Part shown: piece by piece, positions 25,845 through 34,512 of the stretch | Layout: every line of letters begins with the position of its first letter | Numbering within the stretch: the first letter of the stretch is position 1 | NCBI RefSeq assembly: GCF_047654805.1 | Contig: NZ_JASGIV010000001.1 | Coordinates: 372,001-436,000 of the forward strand | Direction: 5' to 3' | DNA length: 64,000 bases | Source of the DNA: Pelomonas sp047654805 | Lineage (GTDB): Bacteria > Pseudomonadota > Gammaproteobacteria > Burkholderiales > Burkholderiaceae_C | Translations under genes and position numbers: made by a program | The notes under the pieces: generated by a model | Database searches by the model: none | Told to the model about the DNA's origin: nothing | Seen by the model: only the letters and a program-made list of their open reading frames with translations

Positions 25845-27169
25845 CAGGCGGGCGTCGTGGCACGGGGCAGCCGGAACCAGGTCCGTGCCTTGTCGACGAG
25901 CCTTGGCGTCAGCGAGACCATGACCCACAGGACGACTGCGAACTTGATGATGTTGGCGATGTCCATGATCAGCATCTCGCCGCCGAAGGACAGCGCAAGG
26001 GCTCTGGCAACGTAGGCGTACAGCAGCAGCGCGAAGATGTTGCGGGGCGTGGCCAGGCGGTGCAGGCGCGCCAGCAGGAGACTCAGCCCGAAGGGAAAGA
26101 TGAGGAAGAGGTACTGGTTGGTCGACTCGATGTAAGAGCCAAGATACGTGTAGGTGTTGTAGTCAAGGCCCCGGAACCCAGCGCCAGGGTTGTAGAACTT
26201 CAGGTGCATGGACGGCAGCTCCATCAACGGCGCCCGGCCGACGAGATGCAGCACCGAGTTGGCGATGTAGTAGAACGGGCGCGCAAGGTGCTGCGGACTG
26301 AGGTCGTAGGTCTCGGGGCTGTTCAGATAGAGGTTCAGGCCCGCGATGGGGGCGCAGAGATACGACGTGATGCCCTGGATCGCCGCGACCCAGAGGTCCC
26401 ATTCGTTCGCATCCTCAGCGAAGGTGTAGTTGACGTAGCGGATCAGGGCGAGGAAGCCGACGATGCCGGCTGCCATGATGGGCAGCGTTCCAGAGCCGCG
26501 CAGCCGCCCGTTGTTCTTGGCGACCAGGACGATGCAGAAGGAGACCGCGAGACTGGGAACCACAGATTTCGAGCCGGTCAGCAGCCCGTAGCAGATGGCC
26601 AGGATCATGGCCACCAGCGTGATGAACGTGCCTTTGGCCTTCTGGCCGTGGAAGGCGATCAGCGAGACGAGGGGCAGTGCGTAGGAGAAGGGCTGCAGGT
26701 TCTTCAGTGGGCTGAAGTCGGTGACTTCCCCTTCGTTTTGCAGCGTCGCGAGCCGGATGGCTGCGATGAAGTTGATCTGCGAGTCGTCCGACACTTCGCC
26801 AGCGAAGTGCGCGAAGTAGGCGGGCAGGCAGGCCAGGAGGATCAGCAGCCAGAGGATGACGCCAATGCGCAGGCCGGCGCTGCCCAGCTTCGTCGCTTCG
26901 ATCTCGGGCACGGCGGCGGGCTGGGCCCGGACGCCGGTATTGGCCATCGCGCCGATGAAGAAGGCCACCGGGGCCAGCATCAGCAGGATGAGGGTCGAGA
27001 TGTCGACTGGATAGAAGAGATCGCCGGAAAGCCAGTACAGCGGGAAGATGACCGCCCAGATGCCGCACAGCAGCGTGGCGGGGTTGTCGGCGCGCCCGGT
27101 GATGCGCATCGACGCATAGGCCAGGCCGGCCAGCATCAGGGCGCAGAGCAGCGCGAAGTCGTAAACCAT
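25844..27169 (-). CDS. O-antigen/exopolysaccharide polymerase-like membrane protein (Wzy-like)
   Basis: The 441-aa protein is strongly hydrophobic with about 11-12 predicted helices and one large periplasmic loop (about 260-350) containing FYNPGAGFRGLDYNTYTYLG, the layout of oligosaccharide repeat-unit polymerases. It would join flipped repeat units in the periplasm. It follows the flippase by 24 bp. Primary sequence of Wzy proteins is poorly conserved, so topology and context drive the call. Confidence 0.78.
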   Translation of the reverse strand: MVYDFALLCALMLAGLAYASMRITGRADNPATLLCGIWAVIFPLYWLSGDLFYPVDISTLILLMLAPVAFFIGAMANTGVRAQPAAVPEIEATKLGSAGLRIGVILWLLILLACLPAYFAHFAGEVSDDSQINFIAAIRLATLQNEGEVTDFSPLKNLQPFSYALPLVSLIAFHGQKAKGTFITLVAMILAICYGLLTGSKSVVPSLAVSFCIVLVAKNNGRLRGSGTLPIMAAGIVGFLALIRYVNYTFAEDANEWDLWVAAIQGITSYLCAPIAGLNLYLNSPETYDLSPQHLARPFYYIANSVLHLVGRAPLMELPSMHLKFYNPGAGFRGLDYNTYTYLGSYIESTNQYLFLIFPFGLSLLLARLHRLATPRNIFALLLYAYVARALALSFGGEMLIMDIANIIKFAVVLWVMVSLTPRLVDKARTWFRLPRATTPA

Positions 27170-27193
27170 GACGTCAGTACCTGGTACGCGGGG

Positions 27194-28633
27194 CTAGAGA
27201 TATCGTCGCTGGGCGACGCGGATGAGTTCGCTGGTTCCCAGATAGGCCGCGCCGCCAACGGCGGCGCACAGCAGCAAATGAGGCAGGGCGGTCTCGATCG
27301 GCCCGCCTTGGGACAGTGCCGGCAACGCCGCCAGCTGCGACCGGGTTACCTGCATGCAGGCCCAGCCCGCGAGCACTGCGACGGTGGCGCGGGCAAGGTC
27401 GACCCAGACATTGTCGAACAGGCCGTCCACCCGCCCAAACCAGAGGCTCAGGCCCGCCCCCAGCGCGAAGGCGGCGGCCGAGGCGACGGCCGCCCCCCAG
27501 GCGCCGAAGCGCGGGATCAGGATCAGGTTGAGGATCAGGTTGAGTCCGGCCATCAGCGCGGTCGTCGTGACGTGCAGCCGCGTGGCGCGGCGCAGGTGCA
27601 GGGCGATGTCGAAGCAGAATGCCCGCATGCCGCTGAACGCAACGGCCACGGCGATGGCGGGCATGACGGCGGCGGCCTGGGCGGCGACCTGTGGGCCGAG
27701 CATCAGCCGGGAGATGTCTGGCGCCAGGCCGGCGAACAGCAACGCGCCGAGTGGCGCCAGCGTCAGCGTGGCCTGTCGCAGCGGGGCCAGTGCGGCTTTT
27801 GCTGCATCGTTGCCGTCGCGCTCCCAGGCGGCAATGACCTTGGGGTAGGCGGCCAGATAGAGCACGTTCAGCGCTGCGCCCAGGATCTGCTGGACGAGAT
27901 CGAAGGCCGCACCGTACGCAGCGACGGCGGCCGGACCATGCCAGTGATTGAGCATGAAGCGGTCGCTGGCGTCGAGGATGACGATGGACAGATACGTCAG
28001 CGACAGCGGCAACCCGAAGCGCAGCAGTTCGGGCGTGATGCCGGGCTGCGGCTGTGCCGCGGCGGACGGGCCGGGTTTTCGCGCGCCCAGCAACGCGACG
28101 GCCACGGCGCTTCCGGCCAGCGTGCCTGCCAATGCGGCGGTGGCCAGTCCGCCACTCCACACCGCGGCCAGGGCCAGCCCCAGCGCCAGCCAGGCGCGGG
28201 ATGCGGTCAACCAGCCGTAGCGAAGCACGTCTTGGCGTGCATTCAGGAACTGCATGTGCATGCCGTGCACGCCGAGCGTCACGCCGAGGGCTGCCACCGT
28301 CAGCATGAAGCCGGGCGAGTCGGAGGCCGGCCAGCCCAGCGCGGCGAGCGCGAGCGCGCCCAGCAGGACGGCCGCGCCGATCACGGCGGCGCAACGCTGT
28401 GCGGTGTCGAACAGCTTGTCGGGCGGGATGCCGCGCGACCCGTGGAACCGGCCCACGGACACGTTCAGCCATTGGAAGCCCAGTGCCGCGATCACGTTGG
28501 CGCCCGAGATGCCGAGCGCATAGCGCCCGTACTGCTCGGCGGGCAGCCAACGAGTCAGCAGCATCAGGCTCAGCAGTGCGACGACACCGTTGCCCGCACG
28601 GAACAGGAAATAGATGCTCGCGTGTCGCAGCAC
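27194..28633 (-). CDS. Polysaccharide flippase, Wzx-like (second of two)
   Basis: The 479-aa protein has about 14 predicted membrane helices and the typical opening ASIYFLFRAGNGVVALLSLM followed by LTRWLPAEQYGRYAL. It belongs to the polysaccharide transporter branch of the MOP superfamily. The start is GTG at 28633. It lies between the chain-length regulator and the polymerase, which is where the repeat-unit flippase of a Wzx/Wzy locus is expected, so this copy is the better candidate for the main flippase. Confidence 0.85.
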   Translation of the reverse strand: MLRHASIYFLFRAGNGVVALLSLMLLTRWLPAEQYGRYALGISGANVIAALGFQWLNVSVGRFHGSRGIPPDKLFDTAQRCAAVIGAAVLLGALALAALGWPASDSPGFMLTVAALGVTLGVHGMHMQFLNARQDVLRYGWLTASRAWLALGLALAAVWSGGLATAALAGTLAGSAVAVALLGARKPGPSAAAQPQPGITPELLRFGLPLSLTYLSIVILDASDRFMLNHWHGPAAVAAYGAAFDLVQQILGAALNVLYLAAYPKVIAAWERDGNDAAKAALAPLRQATLTLAPLGALLFAGLAPDISRLMLGPQVAAQAAAVMPAIAVAVAFSGMRAFCFDIALHLRRATRLHVTTTALMAGLNLILNLILIPRFGAWGAAVASAAAFALGAGLSLWFGRVDGLFDNVWVDLARATVAVLAGWACMQVTRSQLAALPALSQGGPIETALPHLLLCAAVGGAAYLGTSELIRVAQRRYL

Positions 28634-28659
28634 GAGACGACCCGATCTGCGCTAGCCGC

Positions 28660-29742
28660 TCATGCGGCGCGCGGGGCGAGCGACTGCAGGTGTTTGCGGC
28701 GGTACCAGAAGCAGGCGAGCAGGAACCCCGCGAACATGGCCCCCAGCGCGATGACGCTGCGCTTGGGCTTGCTCTTGCGTTCGGGCGGAGCGGCCACGTC
28801 GATGACCTGGAACAGGTTGGCGTTCTTGGCCTCATCCACCTTGGCCAGTTCGTACTGGCGGGCGAAGATGTCGAACAGCGCTTCCTGGTACTTGTAGTCG
28901 CGGTAGGTGGAGACGTAGTTCTGATCGGACGGGCTGCTTGCCGGCCGCTCCTGGCGCGACAGTTGGTCACGCAGCCCGTTGACGATGACGAGTTGTCGCT
29001 GCACTTCGATGGCGTCGTCGCTCATGCTGCGGCGCATCGCCTGCAGCTTGAGCTCGGATACCACCAACTGCGCCTGCAGCTTGGCGTACATCTCGCCAGT
29101 GGCCTTGGGTTCGAACTTCAGCGCGGCCGGATTGAAGCCGCTCTTCTGCAGCGCCTGTTGTGCGGTGTTCAGGGCGACCTGGGTCTGCTTGAGTTGCTGC
29201 TCGAAGAAGACGCGCCGCTGCTGGGCCTCGGTGAGCGTCAGTCCGTCGGACAGGGCGCGCAGTTCCTGCAGATAGGTGTTGGCCATCTCGGCCGCACGCT
29301 TGGGATCGTGGTCATCGACCTCGATGGCGATGATGTTGTCCTTCTTGCCGACGCTGAAGCGCGCGTTCTCCGCCAGTTCCTTGCGGGCATCCGCCTTGAA
29401 CTTGACGTCGTAGACGTCGACCAGCTTGAACTTGTCGATGATGCGGTCAGAGAGGTTGACGCTCTGCAGCAGGCTGACGTACTGGTCGGCCGGGCTCTTG
29501 ACGCCACCGGTCACGGCACCGGCCAAACCCGACAGCGCCCCCAGCGATGCCAGCGCCGCTGCCATGCTGTTTTGCTGGGGCTGCGGGCTGATGAAGGAAG
29601 CGCGGGCCGTGTAGGTCGGCGGGATCAGGAAGCTGCCGGCCGCGCCGAGCGCGCCTGCGACGAAGGTCGCCGCAGCAATGCCGCGCCAATGGGGGGTGAG
29701 GGCACGGAACAGGGATTCCGTCGGGGCGTCGTAGGTCGTCAT
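28660..29742 (-). CDS. Chain-length determinant protein (Wzz/PCP family)
   Basis: The 360-aa protein has two membrane helices (about 20-42 and 335-352) flanking a periplasmic coiled-coil region, the polysaccharide co-polymerase layout. The Pro-rich PTYTARASFISPQPQ after the first helix and the C-terminal VIDVAAPPERKSKPKRSVIA are family signatures. There is no cytoplasmic tyrosine-kinase domain, and none is encoded elsewhere in the window. It starts one base after the stop of the wza-like gene. Confidence 0.9.
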   Translation of the reverse strand: MTTYDAPTESLFRALTPHWRGIAAATFVAGALGAAGSFLIPPTYTARASFISPQPQQNSMAAALASLGALSGLAGAVTGGVKSPADQYVSLLQSVNLSDRIIDKFKLVDVYDVKFKADARKELAENARFSVGKKDNIIAIEVDDHDPKRAAEMANTYLQELRALSDGLTLTEAQQRRVFFEQQLKQTQVALNTAQQALQKSGFNPAALKFEPKATGEMYAKLQAQLVVSELKLQAMRRSMSDDAIEVQRQLVIVNGLRDQLSRQERPASSPSDQNYVSTYRDYKYQEALFDIFARQYELAKVDEAKNANLFQVIDVAAPPERKSKPKRSVIALGAMFAGFLLACFWYRRKHLQSLAPRAA

Positions 29743-29743
29743 G

Positions 29744-31735
29744 TCAATTCCGGATCGCTTGCAGGGCGGCGGCGCCCAGGCCGAACTGGTACAGGATCTG
29801 CGTCCATTCCTTCATCGATTGCGTGAAGGTGGTCTTGTCCAGTTCTTCCGGCACGAACACGGTGTCGCCTGGGACGGCAGGCAGGGCGGCAAAGCTATTG
29901 CCGCTGAACCAGCCGGACTCCTGCCGTGCGCTGACGACGCTGCCGTTGGCTCGCAGCACGAACGTGCTGGCCGTGTCGGCGCCGCGCGTTGCGCCACCCG
30001 CGAGCCTCATCACGTCGTCGATGCTGCTGCCATCCCGGTACAGGTAGCTACCGGCGTTGAACACGCTGCCGAACACGCTCACCGTGTTGGGACGGGCGGG
30101 AATGGCCAGGCGGTCACCGTCCTCGATGCGCAGCACGGGCAGACTGGGGTTCTTCTGGCTCATCTGCAGCACGAGGCGGCCGTTCGGACGGACGGCCCGC
30201 ATCCGCTCGATCAGGCGAGTGACGCCCGCCGCCCGGGCTTGCTGGGCCGCGGCCTCATCGGCGCTGATGGCGCGCTGCGTGGAGGTGGTGCGGGTGAACT
30301 CCGTTTCCAGGTCGCGCAGCGCGCGGTCGTAGTTCTCCTGCTGGGTCAAGCGCACGCTCTCGCGCGTGAACTCGGTGCCGAAGACATACGCGTCAGCCGT
30401 CAGCCCGCCGGCGGCTTGCAGCGCGTCCTGCAGCGTCGCGTTGGGCGGCAGGATGTACTCGCCGGGGCGGTTGACCTCGCCGTCAACGCGCACATGCTTG
30501 AACTGCTTGTTCTGCGGCAGCACCGCGCTGATGTTGCTGAACACGCGCATCACATCGCCGTTTTCCAGCGGCTGCTTGCCGTCCCCGGGCAGGCTGAACT
30601 CGATCAGGCGCCGGCCCAGGCGCTCTGTCAGCCGCTCGGTTGCCACCCGCGTCCGGTCGGCCACGGTGCTGAGGCCGCCCACCATCGCCAGCGCATCGGT
30701 CACCGTTTCGCCGGGCTTGATCTCCAGCACGGACGGCTTGTTGATGCTGCCGAGCACGGCCACCTGCGGCCCCACCGGACCGATGTAGAGCACGTCGTTC
30801 GCCTGCAGCGGCCGGTCTGCGGACTGGTCGCCCTGCAGCAGCAGTGAATAGAGGTCGAAGCGGGCCACGGTCTGGCCCTGGCGGCGCAGTTCGATGTTGC
30901 GGAAGCTGCCAGCAGCCGAGGGCCCGCCGGCGCGCATGAGACCGGTCAGTACCGTGGACAGGCTGCTGACCGAATAGGCGCCGGGCTGGGCGGTGTAACC
31001 CGTCACGTAGATGCGGATGTAGCGCAGGCGCCCGAGCGACGCGCTGACCTTGAAATTGCGGAAGACCTTGGCGACCTGCACGCTGATGATGTCGGACAGG
31101 TCTGCATAGCGCACCCCCGCGACGAGCACGGGCCCGACGCGCGGAATCGTGATGCGGCCATTGCGGTCCACGGCCACGCGGATCTCGCCGGCAACGGCAC
31201 CCCACAGGGTCACCACCAGTTCGTCGCCGATGCCGATGCGGTAGTCAGGCGGAATCTCGCGGGCCGTGTCCGTGCCACGGATCGAACCGGTTTCGTCCAG
31301 CATCAAATCGGCACCGAGCCGCTTGATGGGGAGGTCGACCACGGGCTGCTTGCCGTCACCGTTGGCGGGCTGGGCTGCGGCCTGCAGGTAGCGTTCCACA
31401 TGCACGGGACTGACCAGCCGGTTGACATAGAGCTCGAATTCGCCGGGCTTGTACGGTTTGGGTGCTCGCGCCTTGATGAGGCGATCCAGGTCCTCGTCGG
31501 TGAGCCGCGGGCTGGTGGACATGTAAGGCGTGCCCTTCAGCTGCACCAGCCCGTCATTGCCATCGATGTCCGACGTCGAGCTGGAGCTGTCGCGGGTGTC
31601 GGTGGTGTCCGTCTTGCTGCGGTCGTTGCCGTCAGCCGCCGAGGCCCATCCGGTGGCGCCCATCAGCCCGAGGCAAAGGGCTGTCCAAGCAAAGATCAGG
31701 CGGGCGCTGAGGGTGTGGCGAACGCGAAAGTGCAT
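29744..31735 (-). CDS. Polysaccharide export outer-membrane protein (Wza-like, SLBB repeats)
   Basis: The 663-aa protein has a signal peptide (first 36 residues, ending ATGWASA) and a Poly_export domain starting at YRIGIGDELVVTLWG. Several SLBB beta-grasp repeats follow, visible as VTGYTAQPGAYSV, VLGSINKPSVLEIKPGETVT, VDGEVNRPGEYILPPNATLQ and VFGSVFNAGSYLYRDGSSID. It would form the export channel for the polymer. No lipobox Cys is seen, unlike E. coli Wza. The ATG at 31735 starts the long minus-strand array; AGG lies nine bases upstream. Confidence 0.88.
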   Translation of the reverse strand: MHFRVRHTLSARLIFAWTALCLGLMGATGWASAADGNDRSKTDTTDTRDSSSSTSDIDGNDGLVQLKGTPYMSTSPRLTDEDLDRLIKARAPKPYKPGEFELYVNRLVSPVHVERYLQAAAQPANGDGKQPVVDLPIKRLGADLMLDETGSIRGTDTAREIPPDYRIGIGDELVVTLWGAVAGEIRVAVDRNGRITIPRVGPVLVAGVRYADLSDIISVQVAKVFRNFKVSASLGRLRYIRIYVTGYTAQPGAYSVSSLSTVLTGLMRAGGPSAAGSFRNIELRRQGQTVARFDLYSLLLQGDQSADRPLQANDVLYIGPVGPQVAVLGSINKPSVLEIKPGETVTDALAMVGGLSTVADRTRVATERLTERLGRRLIEFSLPGDGKQPLENGDVMRVFSNISAVLPQNKQFKHVRVDGEVNRPGEYILPPNATLQDALQAAGGLTADAYVFGTEFTRESVRLTQQENYDRALRDLETEFTRTTSTQRAISADEAAAQQARAAGVTRLIERMRAVRPNGRLVLQMSQKNPSLPVLRIEDGDRLAIPARPNTVSVFGSVFNAGSYLYRDGSSIDDVMRLAGGATRGADTASTFVLRANGSVVSARQESGWFSGNSFAALPAVPGDTVFVPEELDKTTFTQSMKEWTQILYQFGLGAAALQAIRN

Positions 31736-31898
31736 AGTGAGACCTGGGTGGCGAAACTGGGGGCAATGGTCGCCATGGGTCCTGGGAAGGCTCCCGAGAA
31801 AGCGTCTCGGGCTGCACCTGATCATGGGTGAGCGAAGCAGCGTTTCTGCGGCGCGATTGCCAAACCCGTCATTGTACGGGCCGGTAAACTGGCGCCAG
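31736..31898. promoter_or_regulatory. Divergent intergenic region between the wza-like gene and the WecA-like gene
   Basis: These 163 bp separate two divergently transcribed polysaccharide genes and must carry at least the promoter for the wza-led array. I cannot pick out a convincing -35/-10 pair on either strand, nor a strong dyad. Its role is inferred from position only. Confidence 0.45.
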
Positions 31899-32990
31899 AT
31901 GCTGTATTTCGTTCTTCCCTTCGCCGTGTCCGCGGCCGTGACCCTGGCCGTCGTGCATGCAGCGGGACGTTACAGCCACCGGTGGGCAGACCATGATCTG
32001 TCCGGGCCTCAGAAGTTCCATGCCAGACCCGTGCCGCGCGTCGGTGGCGTGGGCATGTTCCTGGGCTTGGTCGCCTGCGTCGCCGTGGCGACCTGGGCGC
32101 ATCACGCCACCTGGCGGCTCGGCGCCCTGCTGCTGGCCTGCGGCTTGCCCGCCTTTCTGGCGGGTTTGGTCGAAGACATGACCAAGCGTGTTTCTCCGGC
32201 CAAGCGACTGCTTGCGACCGCCGCCTCTGCGGCGCTGGGCATCTGGCTGATCGGCGCAACCATCACGCGCACCGATCTGCCCGGGCTGGATTGGCTGGTG
32301 TCGACGGCGCTGGGGGCGTGGGTGGCCACCGTGTTCACCGTGGCTGGCGTGGCGAATTCGGTCAACATCATCGATGGCTTCAACGGCCTGTCGTCCATGT
32401 GCGTGAGCCTGATGCTGCTCGCGTTCGCGTACGTGGCCTATCAGGTTGGCGACGTGACGCTGGCGCTATGGGCGCTGGCCGGTGTCGGCGCCGCCCTCGG
32501 GTTCTTCGTCTGGAACTTTCCCGCCGGACTGATCTTTCTCGGCGATGGTGGCGCCTACTTCCTGGGCTTCTATCTGGCCGAGATCGGCATCTTGCTGATC
32601 AGCCGCAACGCCGAGGTGTCGCCGCTGTTTCCGCTGATGGTCTGCATCTACCCGGTATTCGAGACGGTGTTCTCCATGTACCGGCGCAAGATCGTCCGCT
32701 CCGTGCCCCCGGGGTTGCCGGACGGCATCCACCTGCACTCCCTGATCTACCGCCGGCTGATGCGTTGGGCCATCGGCGCGCGTGATGCGCGGGTCCTGAC
32801 CCGCCGCAACTCGATGACCGCGCCCTATCTATGGATGCTGTGCCTGACGTCGCTGGCACCGGCCCTGCTGTTCTGGGACTCGACGGTGATGATCGTGGCC
32901 TGCATGGTGGCCTTCGGCCTGATCTACGTGATGCTGTACAGGCGCATCGTGCGTTTCAAGACGCCCAAATGGATGGTGGTTCGGCGCTGA
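31899..32990 (+). CDS. WecA/TagO-like undecaprenyl-phosphate sugar-1-phosphate transferase
   Basis: The 363-aa polytopic protein belongs to the MraY/WecA family, which starts glycan synthesis by loading a sugar phosphate on undecaprenyl phosphate. It has the KFHARPVPRVGG motif, the catalytic-loop NSVNIIDGFNGL, and the metal-site FLGDGGAYFLGF, with about 10-11 membrane helices. The ATG at 31899 is chosen because it puts the first helix directly at the start. It is divergent from the wza-like gene and probably primes the repeat unit made by that cluster, likely with GlcNAc-1-P. Confidence 0.87.
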   Translation: MLYFVLPFAVSAAVTLAVVHAAGRYSHRWADHDLSGPQKFHARPVPRVGGVGMFLGLVACVAVATWAHHATWRLGALLLACGLPAFLAGLVEDMTKRVSPAKRLLATAASAALGIWLIGATITRTDLPGLDWLVSTALGAWVATVFTVAGVANSVNIIDGFNGLSSMCVSLMLLAFAYVAYQVGDVTLALWALAGVGAALGFFVWNFPAGLIFLGDGGAYFLGFYLAEIGILLISRNAEVSPLFPLMVCIYPVFETVFSMYRRKIVRSVPPGLPDGIHLHSLIYRRLMRWAIGARDARVLTRRNSMTAPYLWMLCLTSLAPALLFWDSTVMIVACMVAFGLIYVMLYRRIVRFKTPKWMVVRR

Positions 32991-33027
32991 TGCGCGTTTT
33001 CGACGGCCCCGGAGATAATCGAGGGCT

Positions 33028-34512
33028 ATGAGCGACACAGTCTCTTCGTCCCAGGCCGCTACCGCGGCCGACGCACCCGCCCCGATTCCTGCCCGTTTCG
33101 ACACCCTGCCGCTGGATGCCAAGCTGCTTCGCGCGGTCGCCGATTCCGGCTATCTGACGATGACGCCCATCCAGGCCAAGGCGATCCCCATCGTCCTGGA
33201 GGGGCGCGACGTCATGGGCGCCGCGCAGACAGGCACGGGCAAGACGGCGGCGTTCTCCATCCCGCTGCTGCAGCGCATGCTCAAGCATGAGACTGCCAGC
33301 GTCTCGCCGGCCCGCCATCCCGTGCGTGCCCTGGTGCTGGCGCCCACCCGCGAACTGGCTGACCAGGTGGCCGACAACGTCAAGAAGTACGCCAAGCACA
33401 CCCAACTGCGCTCGGCCGTCGTCTTCGGGGGCGTGGACATGAAGCCGCAGACGGCCCAGCTCAAGGCCGGCGTCGAGGTGCTGATCGCCACGCCAGGTCG
33501 CCTGCTGGATCACATCGAGGCCAAGAACTGCGTGCTCAACCAGGTCGAGTACGTCGTGCTCGACGAGGCCGATCGCATGCTGGACATCGGCTTCCTGCCC
33601 GATCTGCAGCGCATCCTCAGCTTCCTGCCCAAGGCGCGCCAGACGCTGCTGTTCTCGGCCACTTTCTCGCCTGAGATCAAGCGCCTGGCCCAGAGCTACC
33701 TGCAGGATCCCATCCTGGTCGAGACGGCGCGGCCCAACCAGACCGCGTCCACCGTCGAGCAGCGCTTCTACAGCGCGACTGACGACGACAAGCGCGCCAT
33801 CATCCGCCAGATCCTGCGTGAGCGCAGCATCCGGCAAGCCATCGTGTTCGGCAATTCCAAGCTGGGCGTCGCCCGGCTGGCGCGCGCCTTCGAGCGCGAC
33901 GGCCTGCGTACGGCGGCCCTGCACGGCGACAAGTCGCAGGACGAGCGGCTGAAGTCGCTGGACGCCTTCAAGCGTGGCGAGGTGGATGTGCTGGTGGCCA
34001 CCGACGTGGCGGCCCGCGGCCTGGACATTGCCGACCTGCCGGCCGTCTTCAACTACGACGTGCCCTTCAACGCCGAGGACTACGTGCACCGCATCGGCCG
34101 CACCGGTCGTGCCGGTGCGTCGGGCCTGGCGGTCACGCTGGTCACCAAGGCGGATGCGCGCCTGGTGGCCGACATCGAGAAGCTGATCAAGCGCAAGATC
34201 GACCTCGACGCCTTCGAACTGGACGGCGGCGACCGTCCGCGCTTCGAGCGCCGGCGCCGCGACGACGGCGCTGAGCGTGAGGATGCGCCGCCGCGTGCCG
34301 CGCGCCCGGCCTACCGTCCGCCAGCGCCGCCCGCCGACCCGTTCTTCGACAAGCCCTATGAGGCGGGTGAGCGAGACAGCGCTCCGGCCTGGGAGAAATC
34401 CAAGACGGCTGTGCCGGCAGGGGGGGGCAAGGGCCTGTCCAGCTACATCAAGCCCAAGCGGCAGGTCGCCGCGCTGTTTGGCGCCAAGAAGCCGGCACCA
34501 GCCGAAACCTAG
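33028..34512 (+). CDS. rhlE: DEAD-box ATP-dependent RNA helicase, RhlE type
   Basis: The 494-aa protein has the Q-motif region (LTMTPIQAKAIP), Walker A AAQTGTGKT, DEAD in VVLDEADRMLDIGF, SATFS, and motif VI HRIGRTGRAG. The tail (about 400-494) is basic and Pro/Arg-rich, as in RhlE proteins of proteobacteria. It unwinds structured RNA in ribosome assembly or decay. The stop codon overlaps that of the converging methyltransferase in a CTAG. A run of seven G near 34423 lies inside the tail. Confidence 0.92.
   Translation: MSDTVSSSQAATAADAPAPIPARFDTLPLDAKLLRAVADSGYLTMTPIQAKAIPIVLEGRDVMGAAQTGTGKTAAFSIPLLQRMLKHETASVSPARHPVRALVLAPTRELADQVADNVKKYAKHTQLRSAVVFGGVDMKPQTAQLKAGVEVLIATPGRLLDHIEAKNCVLNQVEYVVLDEADRMLDIGFLPDLQRILSFLPKARQTLLFSATFSPEIKRLAQSYLQDPILVETARPNQTASTVEQRFYSATDDDKRAIIRQILRERSIRQAIVFGNSKLGVARLARAFERDGLRTAALHGDKSQDERLKSLDAFKRGEVDVLVATDVAARGLDIADLPAVFNYDVPFNAEDYVHRIGRTGRAGASGLAVTLVTKADARLVADIEKLIKRKIDLDAFELDGGDRPRFERRRRDDGAEREDAPPRAARPAYRPPAPPADPFFDKPYEAGERDSAPAWEKSKTAVPAGGGKGLSSYIKPKRQVAALFGAKKPAPAET

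Noticed and set aside
25685..28897. 1070-codon open frame antisense to the polymerase and flippase genes
   Set aside because: The longest plus-strand frame in the window, but it spans four minus-strand genes and has a Gln/Gly/Arg-rich shadow composition.
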